A stretch of DNA of 64,000 bases from Trichodelitschia bisporula (Eukaryota > Ascomycota > Dothideomycetes > Phaeotrichales > Phaeotrichaceae), in contig ML996713.1 in assembly GCA_010356995.1 (NCBI GenBank), positions 1 through 64,000 on the forward strand. The letters are read 5' to 3'. A model generated the notes under the pieces. That model was not told the DNA's origin. It worked only from the letters and a program-made list of their open reading frames with translations, and did no database searches. The position numbers were made by a program, and so were the translations under genes. The stretch's first letter is position 1. Every line of letters starts with the position of its first letter. Below are positions 9,695 through 22,194 of the stretch, piece after piece.

Positions 9695-11770
9695 TCAAGA
9701 TTCCCCCTTCCCCTCCGCAAGCAGCCGCAGCCCCCTCTCCCGCAGCTTGAACTTCTGGATCTTCCCGCTCGCCGTCTTGGGAAAGTCCTCGACCCAAAAC
9801 ACGTACTTCGGCACTGTTTTCCGTCAGCATAATGCGTACACATCATCAGGCAAGGCCCACCAAGATGATGACTCAACTTCTCCCTCACCCACCCCCTCAC
9901 CTCATCAGCCCCAATCCGTGCCCCGTGATGTACAACCACGAAAGCCGCCACAGTCTCCCCATACCTCTCGTCCGGTAGCCCAACAACCGATACATCTGCC
10001 ACCGCCGCATGAGCAAGCAGGCAATTCTCAATTTCCAGCGGGTGGATGTTCTCCCCGCCCTTGATGATAAGATCCTTGATGCGGCCCGTGATCTTGACAT
10101 ACCCGTCCGCGTCAATCAGCGCTTCGTCGCCCGTGTGCATCCAAACCCGCCCCTCCGCGTCCGCCTGGAGCACGTCTGCTGTGCGGGCTTCGTCCCCCCA
10201 GTACCCCTTCATAACCAGGTACCCGCTGACCGCCAGCTCGCCGCGTTCGCCCACGCCCAGCACGCGTCCCCAGTCGTGCGGATCGACCACCTTGGCCGAT
10301 ACATGCGGTAGCACGCGACCCACGGTATCGACACGCTTGACGAGCGGATCGTCGGTAGTCGTCATCGCGCTCACGGGACTCGTCTCCGTCATGCCGTAGC
10401 AGATAGTCAGCTCCGTGAGGTTGAGCTCGCGGTGCAGCCGGCGCATGAGCTCAGCTGGGATGCTTGAGCCGGCTGCGATGCCGGTGCGCAGCTGCGAGAG
10501 GCCGAAACGCGGCACGGCGCCCGTTGAGAGCAGCTCCAGCTCGGCTAGGAACATGGTTGGCACGCCGTAGAGGGCGGTGCAGGCGTAGTCTTGTACGGCG
10601 TGGAGCGCGGCGGCTGAGTCGAAGGCTTCGGTTGGGAAGACGATGGCGCTGCCGTGGGTGGCTGTGGCCATGTAGCCCAGGATGCAGCCGAAGCAGCTGG
10701 CAGGTTAGATGTGACAAGACGGGTTGAAGAGATGAGGGAATCCTACTGGAAGAGAGGTGGTGGGCAGCAGACAATGTCCTCTGGCGTCAGAAGCATGCGA
10801 TCGCCAATGCTCTTGCCGTTGTTCAAGATGCTGGTGTGCGTGAGGCAGGCCGCTTTGGGCATGCTGGTTGTGCCGGATGTGAACTGGATGTTGACGACCT
10901 CGTCGGCAGACAGCCCCTGGTCACCGAGATGTTGCCCTCGGCCATCCTCGACGACATGTTCGTATGGGATCATGCAACGGAGGCTCGAGACGTCAATCCG
11001 ACCCGCCGAGTTGTCCACCAGCACCACGTTCGCCAGCGAAGGCACCGTCTCCGATTTGCACGCTCTACCTAAATTGGGAGCAAGCTGGCTTAGCAGCGGA
11101 ACGTTTGACCTCGGTGGTTTGCGCGGGAGGTTCGTCTCGGCGCTAAGGAGCAAGTGTTCGGCGGCTAGGTGGTTCAGCGCGGAGATGACTTGCGGCGCAT
11201 TGAAGGCGGGATTGAGGGGAACCTTCTCTCGTTAGCTGCCATTACAGCTTCCACTCCTCCAGACTCACTAGAACCGCTCCGAGCTTGAACAGCGCATAGG
11301 TGACCTTGACTTGTCAGATGGCACTTTCTCAATCGCTGCGACTGACCGTCGCGTACTCGACGCAATTGCCCAGCATCACTGCACAGCGATCTCCTTTCTT
11401 AACATTGAGCTTTTTCAGCCCTTGTGCCAACGCATCGCTCTCCCGATCGAGCTCATCGTATGTTAATCGAGACTGCTGATGCCGCGAGATGACGCTGTTC
11501 GTCAGCAGCCGTCTCCACCTAGGAATGTAGAGCGTACGCTGTCCGATCGCCGTGCTCCCTGACAATACCCGCGAAGTGCTCGCCAATAGTCTGCTTCAGC
11601 AATGGAGGCTGTTGTCCGTCAGCTCACATCGCGTCTCAACTCAGAGGCCAGCTCACGTCCTCCGGTCCCCGAACAAACGCTCTTGTAAGCAATCCCCTCC
11701 TCGTTGTTATCACCACACAGCGTACGCATCGCGGAGTCGTCCAGCGCGCCAGAACACTCCGCAGAAACAT
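9695..11770 (-). CDS. AMP-dependent acyl-CoA synthetase, probably mitochondrial medium-chain type
   Basis: A multi-exon gene (about seven short introns) of the ANL adenylating superfamily, which activates a carboxylate to acyl-AMP and then the CoA thioester. From the N-terminus it has an Arg-rich presequence ([14 protein letters not shown]), the [16 protein letters not shown] entry motif, and [16 protein letters not shown]. These are followed by [18 protein letters not shown] and the AMP-binding P-loop [16 protein letters not shown]. The C-terminal half carries [13 protein letters not shown], the TGD motif in [23 protein letters not shown], and the catalytic Lys region [18 protein letters not shown]. 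The layout and [12 protein letters not shown] start resemble ACSF2-like medium-chain enzymes. There is no C-terminal peroxisomal signal (it ends GKGES). The start at 11770 gives the presequence; the intron limits near the N-terminus are my reading of the splice sites. Confidence 0.85.
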
Positions 11771-12338
11771 GGTAAACGAGGAAGAGACATGCTGAGCACA
11801 AAGGGGCGCATGAATGAAGCGATGCAACGCGCCCGTCCGCCAGGCGAAGCTAGGCCAGACGGCGCAGGTCCCCGCGGCTTGGCATGTGGGGAACAGGAAG
11901 CGGAGGTGAAGTGGGAAAATGCGGGGTTGCGGGGAAAAGGGAACGGGATTCGGCTTACGCTCGCGGGTTGGATATCCGGATTTCGTGGTCCCAAATCAGA
12001 GTAGGAGTCTACTGTGCTGTGGATTAGGAGTCCGCCGCAGTGGTGGGGCAAGCAATGCGAGTTCTGCAATACCAATAATGACTTCATTGAGTGATCTAAA
12101 ACGGAGCACACGAATCACCAAATCACCAGCATATCGCCAGCAACGCAAAATGTCCGAAAGGGATACTGCTGGAAGATATGGTACAATTAACGCCATCGCC
12201 CAATGCACCGCCCGCCTATGAAGGATCATGTCGTCTACTCGTCACTCATCATCGCTGGCTTTTCCAACCTCAATCGTCCAAATAGCATAACAATCGCAGC
12301 CTCATCAATCGCCACATCCAACCACCCACTAACACTCG
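11771..12338. other. Intergenic region, 570 bases
   Basis: It lies between the ligase start and the PKA stop codon, so it holds the ligase promoter and the PKA 3' end. A minus-strand open frame at 11996-12229 has no recognisable features. Confidence 0.5.
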
Positions 12339-13725
12339 CTAAAAGTCCTTGAACGCCTCATCGTACAGCCGCGCCTTCTCATCCGTGTACGGCTCGCGCC
12401 CCTCCGCCTCGGGCTCGTACTCATCAAAGTTGCGCGTGTCGGCGGGTCCGCGCAGGTGTGGCACAATGGGGCCCGGCATGCGGCGGTGATACAAATCGTC
12501 CCAATTGATGTCGCGGAACCACGGGTGCGCCTTGACTGCCGCCGCGCCGCCCTGGATGTTGCCGAGGCGTTTGGAAGTGTCGACGGTGCAGAGGCCGCCG
12601 ATGATGCTGCGCGCGTCGGCCGACATGGCCGCGGGGTAGCGGACACGACCCTCGACGATTCTGACAATTAGAGGAAGAACAGAAAGGAGGAGGGAGACGT
12701 ACTGCTCGTAGATCTTGAGTGGGTTCTGGTCCCAAAATGGCGGCTGGCCAACGAGGAACTCGTAGATGAGAATGCCAAACGCCCACCAGTCAACCGCCCG
12801 GCCATGCCCTGTGTTCTTGATGACTTCCGGTGCCAGGTACTCAGGCGTCCCGCAGAGTGTGTACGTTTCACCTGCCATCTGTCAGCCTAGCCCGGTGCCG
12901 AATTTTTTTGCCGGTACCCACGGTTGTCCACCTTCTTTGCGAAGCCAAAGTCCACTAGCTTCAGATGTCCCTCAGCGTCGATCAAGATATTCTCCGGCTT
13001 CAGATCCCGGTATGCCACACCCTGCTTCTCGTGCAGGAACTCGAGGATGAGCACAATCTCGGCCGCATAGAACTGCGATGTGGGCTCGTTAAAGCGTCGC
13101 GCACGGCGCAGATAGCTAAAAACTTCCCCACCAGGGCAGTAGTCGAGCTGTACCGTCAGCGCCCGCACATGCACTAGAACCGCTCAAAACCTACCAGCAT
13201 ATACAGCGACTCGCGGTCCTGGAAGCTCGCTTGAAGTGTCGTGATGAACGGATGTCCTACGACGGCGGCGAGTACATTGCGCTCGTTGCGCACATGCTCC
13301 ACCTGCTTCAGCCGAATCACATCCACCTTGCGCAAGATCTTAAGCGCAAACACCTTGTCCGCATCGGCCTGGTCTGCGGGCTCTGCCAGCTTCACCAACC
13401 AGACGCGCGCAAAGGTGCCAGTCCCAAGTGTCTTGATGAGTTGGAAGTCCTCGCAGCGCAGCGTGCGCCGATTGAGTGTCTCACTATGCGCGTGGTTCTG
13501 TGAAGGTACAGTCTCGTGGTGCTCTCTGTTCCAGTGGTTTGAGTGCCAGTGACTTGCGTGTGCGCGCGAGCTGTCGCCAGCGCCAGCGCCAGTCCCCGCG
13601 CCGCTGTCGTGCTTCTGTTTCGCGCTGGGCTCGTCGCCATGGTTGTCGCCGTGGTTGTCGCTGGACTTATCATCGGAGGAACGCAGTACGTTCGGGAGGA
13701 TATGTGAAATGGCGGCGGCGGCCAT
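12339..13725 (-). CDS. cAMP-dependent protein kinase catalytic subunit, class II (PkaB/PkaC2 type)
   Basis: Four exons (13725-13195, 13147-12922, 12871-12703, 12660-12339) encode 415 residues; introns are 42-50 bases. A His/Asp-rich N-terminal extension of about 88 residues precedes the kinase domain. The domain carries the Gly loop GTGTFARVWLV, catalytic Lys in FALKILRKVDV, RDLKPENIL, DFGFAKKV and the activation loop ETYTLCGTPEYLAPEV. The C-tail has FRDINWDDLYHRR and ends YDEAFKDF, as in PKA. The DYCPGGEVFSYLRRARRF hinge and KVDNRETYTLC loop match the second ascomycete PKA gene rather than the main PkaA/PkaC1 form. The kinase acts when cAMP releases its regulatory subunit, controlling growth, germination and stress responses. 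Confidence 0.9.
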
Positions 13726-14445
13726 GATGGAGATGGATGAAGAGTAGATGCAAATTGGCCGTGATGCGCTCTAACACATTGCTTTGCGTGAGCCAAAAAG
13801 AGCAGTCAATTGATGCTAATCTGAAGGTGAGGTGGAATTGCGTTTGGGTATGGTTTCATGCGACGGCAGAATAACGGGCAATAATGAGGGAGCAGCAGCG
13901 ATGACGGGGTAAACAAGGTTTGGGGCGGCACTTGCCCTCGACTCGAACCCGACTCGAGCGTGGGATTTCGGGGGTGACGCCAAAGGCTGACAAGCAGCAC
14001 GACACAAGCGTCAAGATTTCCTGCTTAGGCCAGTTTGGCCCGCATCCGGGGCGGGGGTGCGTCGGAGCCGGGCGAGCCCTGTCGATTTGCTGTAGATAGG
14101 CCGAGCGAACCAACTTGGATGTAAGAATGCAGTAAATGAAAGAATAGCCGCGGGATGCTCAACATGTGGGGGTCACGGTCGTGAGAGATGGTGCGTGTTG
14201 TAAATATTGATGAAGATGTGAACGGCAGGGCAAATCAAGGGTTGATTGCCGTGCGCGGCTTTCACTGTCACTGCTTTGGTGAACGCAGCTTTGCTTGCTT
14301 CACTCTCTTCAAGCACCCAACAGCAGCTCGACTGTCATTATGCCTGAACACTCAAACCACAGTTCAAACGCTCCTGTCTTGTCCCAAACAGAAAGACAGA
14401 GCCCGTAGGCCCAGGAACCCAAACGCCAACCTTATCGTACACCGG
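13726..14445. other. Intergenic region, 720 bases
   Basis: Upstream region of the PKA gene and 3' region of the V-ATPase gene. No coding sequence or RNA gene is recognisable. Confidence 0.5.
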
Positions 14446-15206
14446 TTATGCTTGTGCGCGCGTGTTAAGGATGAGGCCAACGATCAACCTATTTCCATTA
14501 GCTCGTCTTCACCATCATCTCTCTAGCAACACTGACCCGTAGAGCCCCAGGACTTCGGCAAAAATCAGAATTAGCACCATGCCCACAAAGATGCGTGACT
14601 GTTGCATGTAGGACCGCACTCCCTGCGCGTGTGAGCATTGTCCTCACTGCTAACCGGTCCGACTCACCACATCACCCACGATGCCGATCGCATAGCCCGC
14701 CGCCAGACCTGCGCCTCCAACCGAGAGCCCGCAGCCGAGATGCATGAAGCCGTCAAACAAGCTGTAGTTGTCGGGGCCCAGGTTGCCGGCAATGAGCACG
14801 GCAATGACGAGCGCATAGACGGCGAGGATACCGGACATGACGACGGGGATAAGGGACTGCATTGCCAGCTGTTAGCGTGCTGCGAAGAGCGTCCGTAGTG
14901 CTATGCGCACCTTCATAATCAGGTCTGGCCGGTAGGTGCCGATACCTGCGATACCGATGCCCGACTTCGCTGTGCCATAGGCAGCTCCCGCACCTGTTGT
15001 CTTTAGCCCCGTCCATCGGCAACAGTCGCAGCCATACATCCGAGAATCATCTGGCGGGTCAGCTCGGTCAGCTAGGCAAAGGTAAAGGGAACTCACTGCA
15101 GAAGCAATGCCAGCCTGCGTCTTGATTAGCCTTGCCTGACGGTTTTTGATGCGCGACTCACCATGCTGAAGAAGGGTGCAAACTTGGGCGTCAGCTCCGA
15201 CTCCAT
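14446..15206 (-). CDS. V-type proton ATPase subunit c (proteolipid)
   Basis: Seven exons (15206-15162, 15114-15097, 15050-15038, 14993-14911, 14856-14668, 14622-14537, 14488-14446) add up exactly to 158 residues. Two exons are only 18 and 13 bases. The protein begins [15 protein letters not shown] and continues with the four-helix proteolipid pattern: [50 protein letters not shown] and [20 protein letters not shown]. The Glu in IFAEVLG is the proton-carrying residue of the fourth helix. It ends [13 protein letters not shown]. Subunit c forms the rotating ring of the Vo sector in vacuolar and endomembranes. The gene is divergent from the Rho1 GEF. Confidence 0.93.
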
Positions 15207-15878
15207 GGCAGCGGATGCGGCGGTATTCTAGAGTGATATGCTGTGGAAAGCGAGTTACTATCAGGTATCGTCAATTATGGTCAGTTGCTACAAGCTTTGC
15301 AATGTGACAAGAGCCGTGAGGTGGTTCAGTTGATTGAAGAGACAATGAATAATCCCTAAAGCTGCAAGACACAGCTTGGAGAGTGCACAGGATTGCCAAG
15401 GCGGACCGCCACTCGCTCGTCCAATTGCTGACAGGGCAAAACACCAGCCAACGGAGCGCCCGTGATCCGCGATCCGCCCTCCAAGATCAACACCAACGAC
15501 CGAACAACCTCCCCGAAAAGGACCACCCGAGTCCCACTGCACCACTCCAAACCCCCCCTTTCCTCTCCGCGTTCTCTCTCAGCGTTCTGCGAAATCTTCA
15601 CAGGGCGCATAGATTGCTGCCCGCGTCGCCTGCACTGCGCTGTGCAATCCCGGTAGAAACCAATTCCCCGCCCATCCGGCCTGAGTCCCGCACTTCTCGT
15701 CCTCTGTACTCTTCATCACCGCCTGCAATCGCCATATCTGCACGATCTCTACAACCAGTACATAGTTCGCAATTCATAGCGCGCCTTCTGACTGCTTTTA
15801 ACCCCGAGCCCGCTGCGAGCGGCTTGAGAACCGTCTCCTCACCACCCCTCCCCCCCAAAAAATCTATCGTCACTCACT
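15207..15878. promoter_or_regulatory. Divergent promoter region between V-ATPase c and Rho1 GEF
   Basis: A 672-base non-coding interval between two divergent starts. The part before 15879 is rich in C/T on the plus strand (15480-15870), ending ctccccccaaaaaatctatcgtcactcactATG, as is common for strongly expressed fungal genes. I recognise no individual factor sites. Confidence 0.45.
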
Positions 15879-18800
15879 ATGGCCGACTACGGTTCGCAGC
15901 AGGGTCGCGACTACGGCCGCCACAATCCTAACACTCAGCGGGACGCCGCCTTTTCACACATCTTTGGCGCTGCACCTCCGCCCGGTCGCTCGCAGACAAT
16001 GACCTCGCAGTCATACCAACCTCCTCATCCTGATCGTGCCCAGACGATGGCAACACAATCACCGCAGCGCCCGCCCCCTCGACAATATCCCGGACAGCCT
16101 CAGCAAGTCGATGCATACCAGAATCCATACCCCCAAAATCCACGACCTCAGAATCCATACCCGCAACAGCGCGTTCCGTCGGGTCCGCCGCCACCGCGTC
16201 CGTCCGCCGCCCAGCGGATGCCACCCCCTCAGAGCCCGGCGTACCCGGGCCAGCGTCGTCCCTACGGATACCCTCAGCGTCTCGATACCGGACAGCCGAT
16301 TCAGCAGGGGCCGATGAGCAGCGGTCCTGTGCCAAATCGTTACCCCGGACCTCCCGGCCCAGCGTTGGCTTCCGACCCGTTTCGCTCTCAGTCCATGGCG
16401 ACACAACCGCGCCCGCAGTTCTCCCCCAATCCAGGGCCGGCTCCATACAACATGTCCCCCGCGCATGCTTTCCGCCAGCAGCCCTATGCCAATGCCGGAC
16501 ACCGCACAACCGCACAGGGTCGCATTGTCCCAGAACGACCGGATGAGCGCACAATGTCCATGACCTCCTATGCGCGCGACCACGAGCACACGCAAACAAT
16601 GAGTGGGCGCATCATTCCGACGCGCCAGCGCCTGTCCAATGAAGCTCCGACAGACCGCAGCTCGCAAGGCTCCTTCGCTGCGCCTTCGAGTCCCGTCTCC
16701 ACCAAGCAGCGCACGGCGAGCCAGAGCAGCATGGCGTCGCGCAGCATGTCCATGGCGTCTACCACCATATCCACGGCAACGACCGCTGTCCCTGAGCGCC
16801 CCAGCCCTGAAACCCCCAAATCTAGTAGCCAATCCGGCCAGACGATGACGGTATCGCGGCGCGCGCCGCTGGTGTACCCCGCACTTCTGTCACGCGTGGC
16901 CGAGTGCTTCCAGGAGCGCATCAATCTCTCGGATCTGACCAAGGATGGCCTTGACTACAAGAATGCTTTCACAGGAGAGGACGCTGTGACGTTGATCGCT
17001 TACATCATCAAGACGACAGATCGTAACCTTGCGCTGCTGCTCGGGCGGTCGCTTGACGCGCAAAAGTTCTTCCACGATGTGACCTACGCCCACCGCCTGC
17101 GTGACATGAGGCATGAGATCTACCAGTTCCGTGAGACGCTGCAGGAGGAACAACCTGAAGTCAACGGGGTCTTTACGCTGCTGACGGAGTGCTACTCGCC
17201 AACATGCACGCGCGACCGCCTGTGCTACTCGATCGCGTGCCCGCGCCGCCTCGAGCAGCAGGCGCGGCTGAACATGCGTGTCAAGCCGGTGCTCAAGGCC
17301 GACGACTCGGGCGCGAATCTGCACGATGACCAGCTGGATGACCAGAACCGCAAGCTGTGGATCAACACCGTCAGCAAGGAAATTGCCGACAGCCTTACGG
17401 ACCGCGAGAAGAAGCGCCAGGAAATTATTTCGGAGCTCATGTACACAGAGCGCGACTTCGTTAAGGACCTCGAGTACATGCGTGACTTTTGGATGAAGCC
17501 ACTGCGCAACCCGATGGTCTCGCCCATCCCCGAGGTCCGCCGTGATCGCTTCGTGCGCACCGTCTTCTCAAACGCGCTCGAGGTGTACGCAGTCAACTCG
17601 CGCCTCGCCGAGGCTCTTACGCGCCGCCAGCAGGAGCGCCCCGTCGTGCAGAACGTCGGTGATATCTTCCTGGAGATTGTGCCGCGCTTCTCGCCCTTCA
17701 TCACGTACGGTGCGTCGCAGCTGTACGGCAAGTATGAATTCGAGAACGAGAAGCGCAGCAACCCGGCTTTCGCGCGCTTCGTTGACGAGACGGAGCGCCT
17801 CAAGGAGTCCCGCAAGCTGGAGCTCAACGGGTATCTGACCAAGCCGACGACGCGTCTAGCGCGTTATCCACTACTTCTCGAGGGCATTCTCAAGTACACG
17901 GCTGATGACAGCTCTGACAAGGAGGACATCCCTAAGACGATCGCTATTATCAAGGACTTCCTGGGCAAGGTCAATGAGGAGTCGGGGAAGGCGGAGAACC
18001 GTTTCAATCTGATGCAGCTCGACAAGGACCTCAAGTTCCGGCCGGGCGAGTTCGTCGACCTCAAGTTGACGGACGAGCATCGTCAGCTCATTTTCAAGGG
18101 CATGCTCAAGAAGACACCGCAAGAGTCGACGGGCGACATCCAGGCCTTCCTCTTCGACCATGCCGTGCTGCTCGTCCGCATCAAAACAGTCAACAAGCGC
18201 GAGGAGCTGCGTGTCTACCGGAAGCCGATCCCACTGGAGCTGCTGACCATCGCAGAGATGACCATGCTAATGCCCAAGATGGGCATCACCAAGCGCCCGT
18301 CGTCCAGCCTGGCGACGCGCACGCAGACCATGTCTACGCAGAGCAAAGATCCGAAAGCGCAGTACCCGATCACGTTTAAACATCTCGGCAAGGGTGGCTA
18401 CGAGCAGACGCTCTTCTGCTCGACGGCCATCCAGCAGCAAAAGTGGATGGAGCACATCGAGAAGCAGCAGACGGCGCTGCGCCTGCGGAGCAACATCTTC
18501 ACCAAAGAGACGCTCAGCGAAGGCTTCTTCAACGGCACGAACCGCGTCAACTGCTGCGTGCCTATCGGTAAGACTCCCCTTCGCCCGTCTCTCGTTTTTG
18601 GAGCTAACTTGTCAGACGGCGGCCGCAAGCTCGTCATTGGTACCGATTTTGGCGTGTTTCTTGTGGATCGCAAGCCCAAAGATGCGTCATTCAAGCCGAG
18701 TCGTGTGCTCGACATCAAGCAGGTCACACAAATCGACGTGTTGGAGAACTACTCGCTGCTCTTGGTCCTCACCGAAAAGACCCTCTACTCGTACCCACTT

Positions 18801-19689
18801 GAAGCCCTCAGCACCGACCCCAGCCATCAGCCGGGGCTCATCAAGCGGGGCCGCAAGTTCTGCCATGCTAACTTTTTCAAGGCCGGAGTGTGTCAGGGCC
18901 AGCAGCTAGTATGCTGTGTCAAGACGTCGGCGCTTTCGAGTACGATCCGCGTGTACGAGCCGATGGACTCGATGATCAAGAAGTCGAAGAAGTCGGGCTT
19001 CACGAAGCTGCTCGCTGGGAACGACGAAGTGCTGAAGACGTACAAGGTATGTGTCGTCTCTGGTGATGCTCCGCTGACAATTCAGGAATTCTACATCCCG
19101 ACGGAATCGTCGTCCATCCACTTTCTCCGTTCCAAGCTGTGCGTCGGCTGCGCACGCGGGTTCGAGATCGTGTCACTCGAAACCCTTGAGACGCAGGAAC
19201 TGCTCGACCAGGCGGATACGTCGCTCGATTTTGTTGCTCACAAGGAAACGTCCAAGCCCATCTACATCGAGCGCATGGGCACTGAGTTCTTGCTCTGCTA
19301 CTGCGACTACTCCTTTTACGTCAACCGCAATGGCTGGCGCACGCGGCCGGATTGGATGATTCAGTGGGAGGGCACTCCGCAGTCATTCGCCATCTTCAAC
19401 CCGTACATTTTGGCTTTTGAGCCGAACTTCGTGGAGATCCGCAACCTCGAAACGTCGGCGCTGATGAACATTATCACGGCCAAGAATATCCGCATGCTCC
19501 ATTCGAGCTCGCGCGAGGTATGTCGACTTCCACCCCCGCTGAAACTTTCTGACCATCCAGATTCTGTACGCGTACGAAGATGAGCTGGGCGAAGATGTCA
19601 TTGCATCAATCGACTTTTGGCCCAACCAGGACGGCAAGGGGCCGGCCAACGGCGCCGGGGGTGCCATGATGGAGAAGAATGAGTTTTAG
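15879..19689 (+). CDS. Rho1 guanine nucleotide exchange factor (Rom1/Rom2 type)
   Basis: It encodes 1226 residues in four exons. The introns are 48, 39 and 43 bases (starting near 18569, 19047 and 19517); two of them keep the frame open. The first 320 residues are Pro/Gln/Tyr/Ser-rich with repeated QTM motifs (SQTMTSQSYQ, AQTMATQS, TQTMSGRI). A DEP-like domain follows (residues 333-410, YPALLSRVAECFQERINLSD). The DH domain (about 510-705) contains EIISELMYTERDFVKDLEYM and TRLARYPLLLEGIL. A PH domain (about 735-880) and a CNH/citron domain (about 900-1200, with FGVFLVDRKPK and NRNGWRTRPDWMIQWEG) complete the protein. This domain order is that of Rom2, which loads GTP on Rho1 at the cell cortex to drive cell-wall synthesis and the integrity pathway. 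The stop is at 19687-19689 after EKNEF. Confidence 0.93.
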
Positions 19690-20769
19690 ATGGGGTACGT
19701 CCGTGTGCTGGAACACGCGGTTGCATTACAAATTTCGTGTTGTCGGCAACGTTCAGCCGGTCGGCTGCGAAAGAGCGAGCGATATCCAATGTGGGAAAGG
19801 GAAACGATGGTTGGTTTGGGGGGGGAGGCGGGGCGCCGGTGATTTTCGTTCCGATTTGACCGCTGGATCACATAGCTGGTTTTGCTGCCGTTTTCTCTCA
19901 GCCCTTTTCGCTTGAAGTTTCTACGCTTTTCTGCTTCTCCCGCGTCAACAAGCGGCTATATTCCCAGGGCATCTGAGGCGTTTCTTCTGCTTTTGCCGCT
20001 ATCTTGCATGCTGTGGTTGTCGGCTGCCCCCCCGTCCCTTGTTTCCGTCCCCTTTTCATGTGGTGGGCCTTGCATGTATACATCCTCCACGTTGCTTTGG
20101 GTAGAGCAGCGTTTGGGCGATAGGGTTGAACTGGTCGTCTCCCAACCGTGGCTTTTGTCCGCTCGTATCAGTACGATCGCTGCTGCTTGGCCATGACTCT
20201 CATGGGTGTCGACTGAGCTTTGCTAACGGTCGATATCGGTCTGATATAGGCGCGGATGCCACTCGTGTTGATGCAAGTCCATGGCCAGCGCTCCGACTCG
20301 TAGCTCTGTCCAGCAATATTCGCTAGCTCCTTGCTTCGACGCATCATGTGGGCAATGCACATACTTCCCATTGCGGAGCACACTGTGCGCCTTGCGCCCT
20401 GAACTCCTCGGATCGACTGGTCCCCGGCTCCCTCCACGATTTCCATCCGTTTCCGACTAGGCCAGTCACAGCATGACCCGGTTTCAGGCCCAATGCGCCA
20501 TATGGGCCAGTACATTGGAGAGTGTAGCTGTCACCTAATCAATGGTCGACAGCTTCCCTCTGAAGAGAATTCAGCATCGAAAAAGATGCGGATATCTCAC
20601 GATTTCTTGTCTAAGTTTTCCTAGCGCTTCTAAATACTCATCCTCCATAAACCCCTCCAATCAGCGTGCAAATGAAATTGTATTACGATCCAGGCCCATC
20701 CACCCATCGTTACGTGCCGTAAACTACAACTATACTCCAAAAATCCCTCCATCCCTTCAGACCAGAAAC
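19690..20769. other. Intergenic region, 1.1 kb, between convergent genes
   Basis: 3' flanks of the Rho1 GEF and of the lipase. No coding sequence or repeat is recognisable. Confidence 0.5.
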
Positions 20770-22194
20770 TTAAGTGGAAGCATACGCCATCAGAGCCGGC
20801 TCGGCAATCACCTTGTTGGGGTACAGCATGATTGCAATCGTGGCAATGGGAATAGTGTCTGCGTCATTAGTCCGGGATCAATGGCACATTGCAGGAACAC
20901 TCACTCTCGGTGGAAACAATGTCCGCCAGCGTCAGCCCAGGCGCGGCGGTCTGGTTGCACACCGTGTTCAGGTTGAGACGGCTCGTCTGGCCCGGCCCGG
21001 CATTCTGCAACGCATCAAGCGCCAAGGCAACTGCGAGCCCGTTGTACAGCACGCCCTCGTGCGTGACATTGCCCACGTTCGGGCAAATGACTTGCAGCTC
21101 ATTGTTCGTGACGCCGACGTTGCGAGCATCCTTCAGGTAGGCGGAGGCGCCGGTGCCTGACTGCGGCTGCACGACCTGGTCGGCAGCGCTGTAGATGCTG
21201 GTCGTGGGCACGTAGCCAGAGTCACCGCCATTGGAGCGCAGGGCGGCAATCAACTGGCTGTTATAGTCCTGCTGGATGATGGCGGGCGCGCAGCCGTCGA
21301 CGCAAAGGAGGGTGCTGCCGGCGCTGCCATGGAAGTCAGGGGACATGCTGATGAGGTCGGAGACGACGGAGCGGGTCGAGGGCCAGTACTTGAGGGCCCA
21401 CTGGGAGAGGATGTTGCCCTGGGACCAGCCGATCACGGCCACGTTCTTCTTGCCCGAGATGGCACTGATGTAGTTGATGGCGTAGGCGACGTACTCGGCG
21501 TTGGTCTGGACGTCGTCGAGCAGGAAGTGTGGGATGTTCAGCCACACGGGGTCGGCGTAGGACGTGCCGGACAGGAGCTTGATGAAGTTGCCGGTGAAGG
21601 TGAGGCAGCCCTTGGTGCCCGTGCCGGGGACAAGGATGACGGGCTGCTTCCTGCCGTAGGTGAAGCCCGCCGGGATCTGGATGGCGCGGCGCAGCGTGCC
21701 CTCAGGCGTGCTGTACGGCGCATCACCGGAGGCCTTCTTGGGGTACACGGACACCGAGGGCGGCAGCAGGTTGATGTTATATTCGGAGTTGCAGCCAAGG
21801 GAGAATGTCATCAACAGCGTCATGACGTCGGACGGGCCGAGTCCGTTGGCGAACAGCTGGGCAGTGGCATCGACTAGCGTAGGGTTGGAGGCCCAGATGG
21901 CCTGGACCAAGGCGACGACCTCTGCTAGGGTTAGGGCTGCAAAGGGGGCCGGCCGCATCACTCACGTGCAATCGAGGTCGGTGTCGTCGCGGGGAGGCTG
22001 ATCAAGGAGTTGACAGCCGTCGAGATATCCGCCACGGCACCCGAGAGGGCCCTGTGGATGGTGTTGAGGGCATCCTGGAGCGCACCGCGCTTGGTCAGCG
22101 CGACCGCGGGCGCGGGAGCAGGCTGAGCATGAGGGGCGGCAGCGGCCCCGAGCATCAGCGGCGCAAAGGCCATCAAGAGAGTGGACGCACGCAT
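20770..22194 (-). CDS. Secreted CALB-type lipase (Candida antarctica lipase B family)
   Basis: Three exons (22194-21966, 21924-20905, 20858-20770) give 445 residues. The N-terminus is a signal peptide (MRASTLLMAFAPLMLGAAAA). A short propeptide ends in a KR dibasic site (ALTKRGALQD), suggesting Kex2-type processing. The mature part has KQPVILVPGTGTKGCLTF (oxyanion region), VWLNIPHFLLDD, and the nucleophile elbow VIGWSQGNILSQWALK. The catalytic Asp lies in YSAADQVVQPQ and the likely catalytic His in NVTHEGVLYN. This order (Ser-Asp-His with W-S-Q-G rather than G-x-S-x-G) is diagnostic of the CALB family. The enzyme hydrolyses ester bonds of lipids or plant polyesters outside the cell. It lies next to the AA9 gene on the same strand. 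Confidence 0.85.

Noticed and set aside
13900-13960. A tRNA-like B box (ggttcgagtc) on the minus strand
   Set aside because: The T-stem does not pair and no anticodon arm or acceptor stem fits. I found no convincing tRNA or rRNA gene in the window.
15928-18455. Several long antisense frames across the Rho1 GEF gene
   Set aside because: The plus strand encodes a complete, domain-rich protein there. The antisense frames are Arg- and Ser-rich shadows without family motifs.
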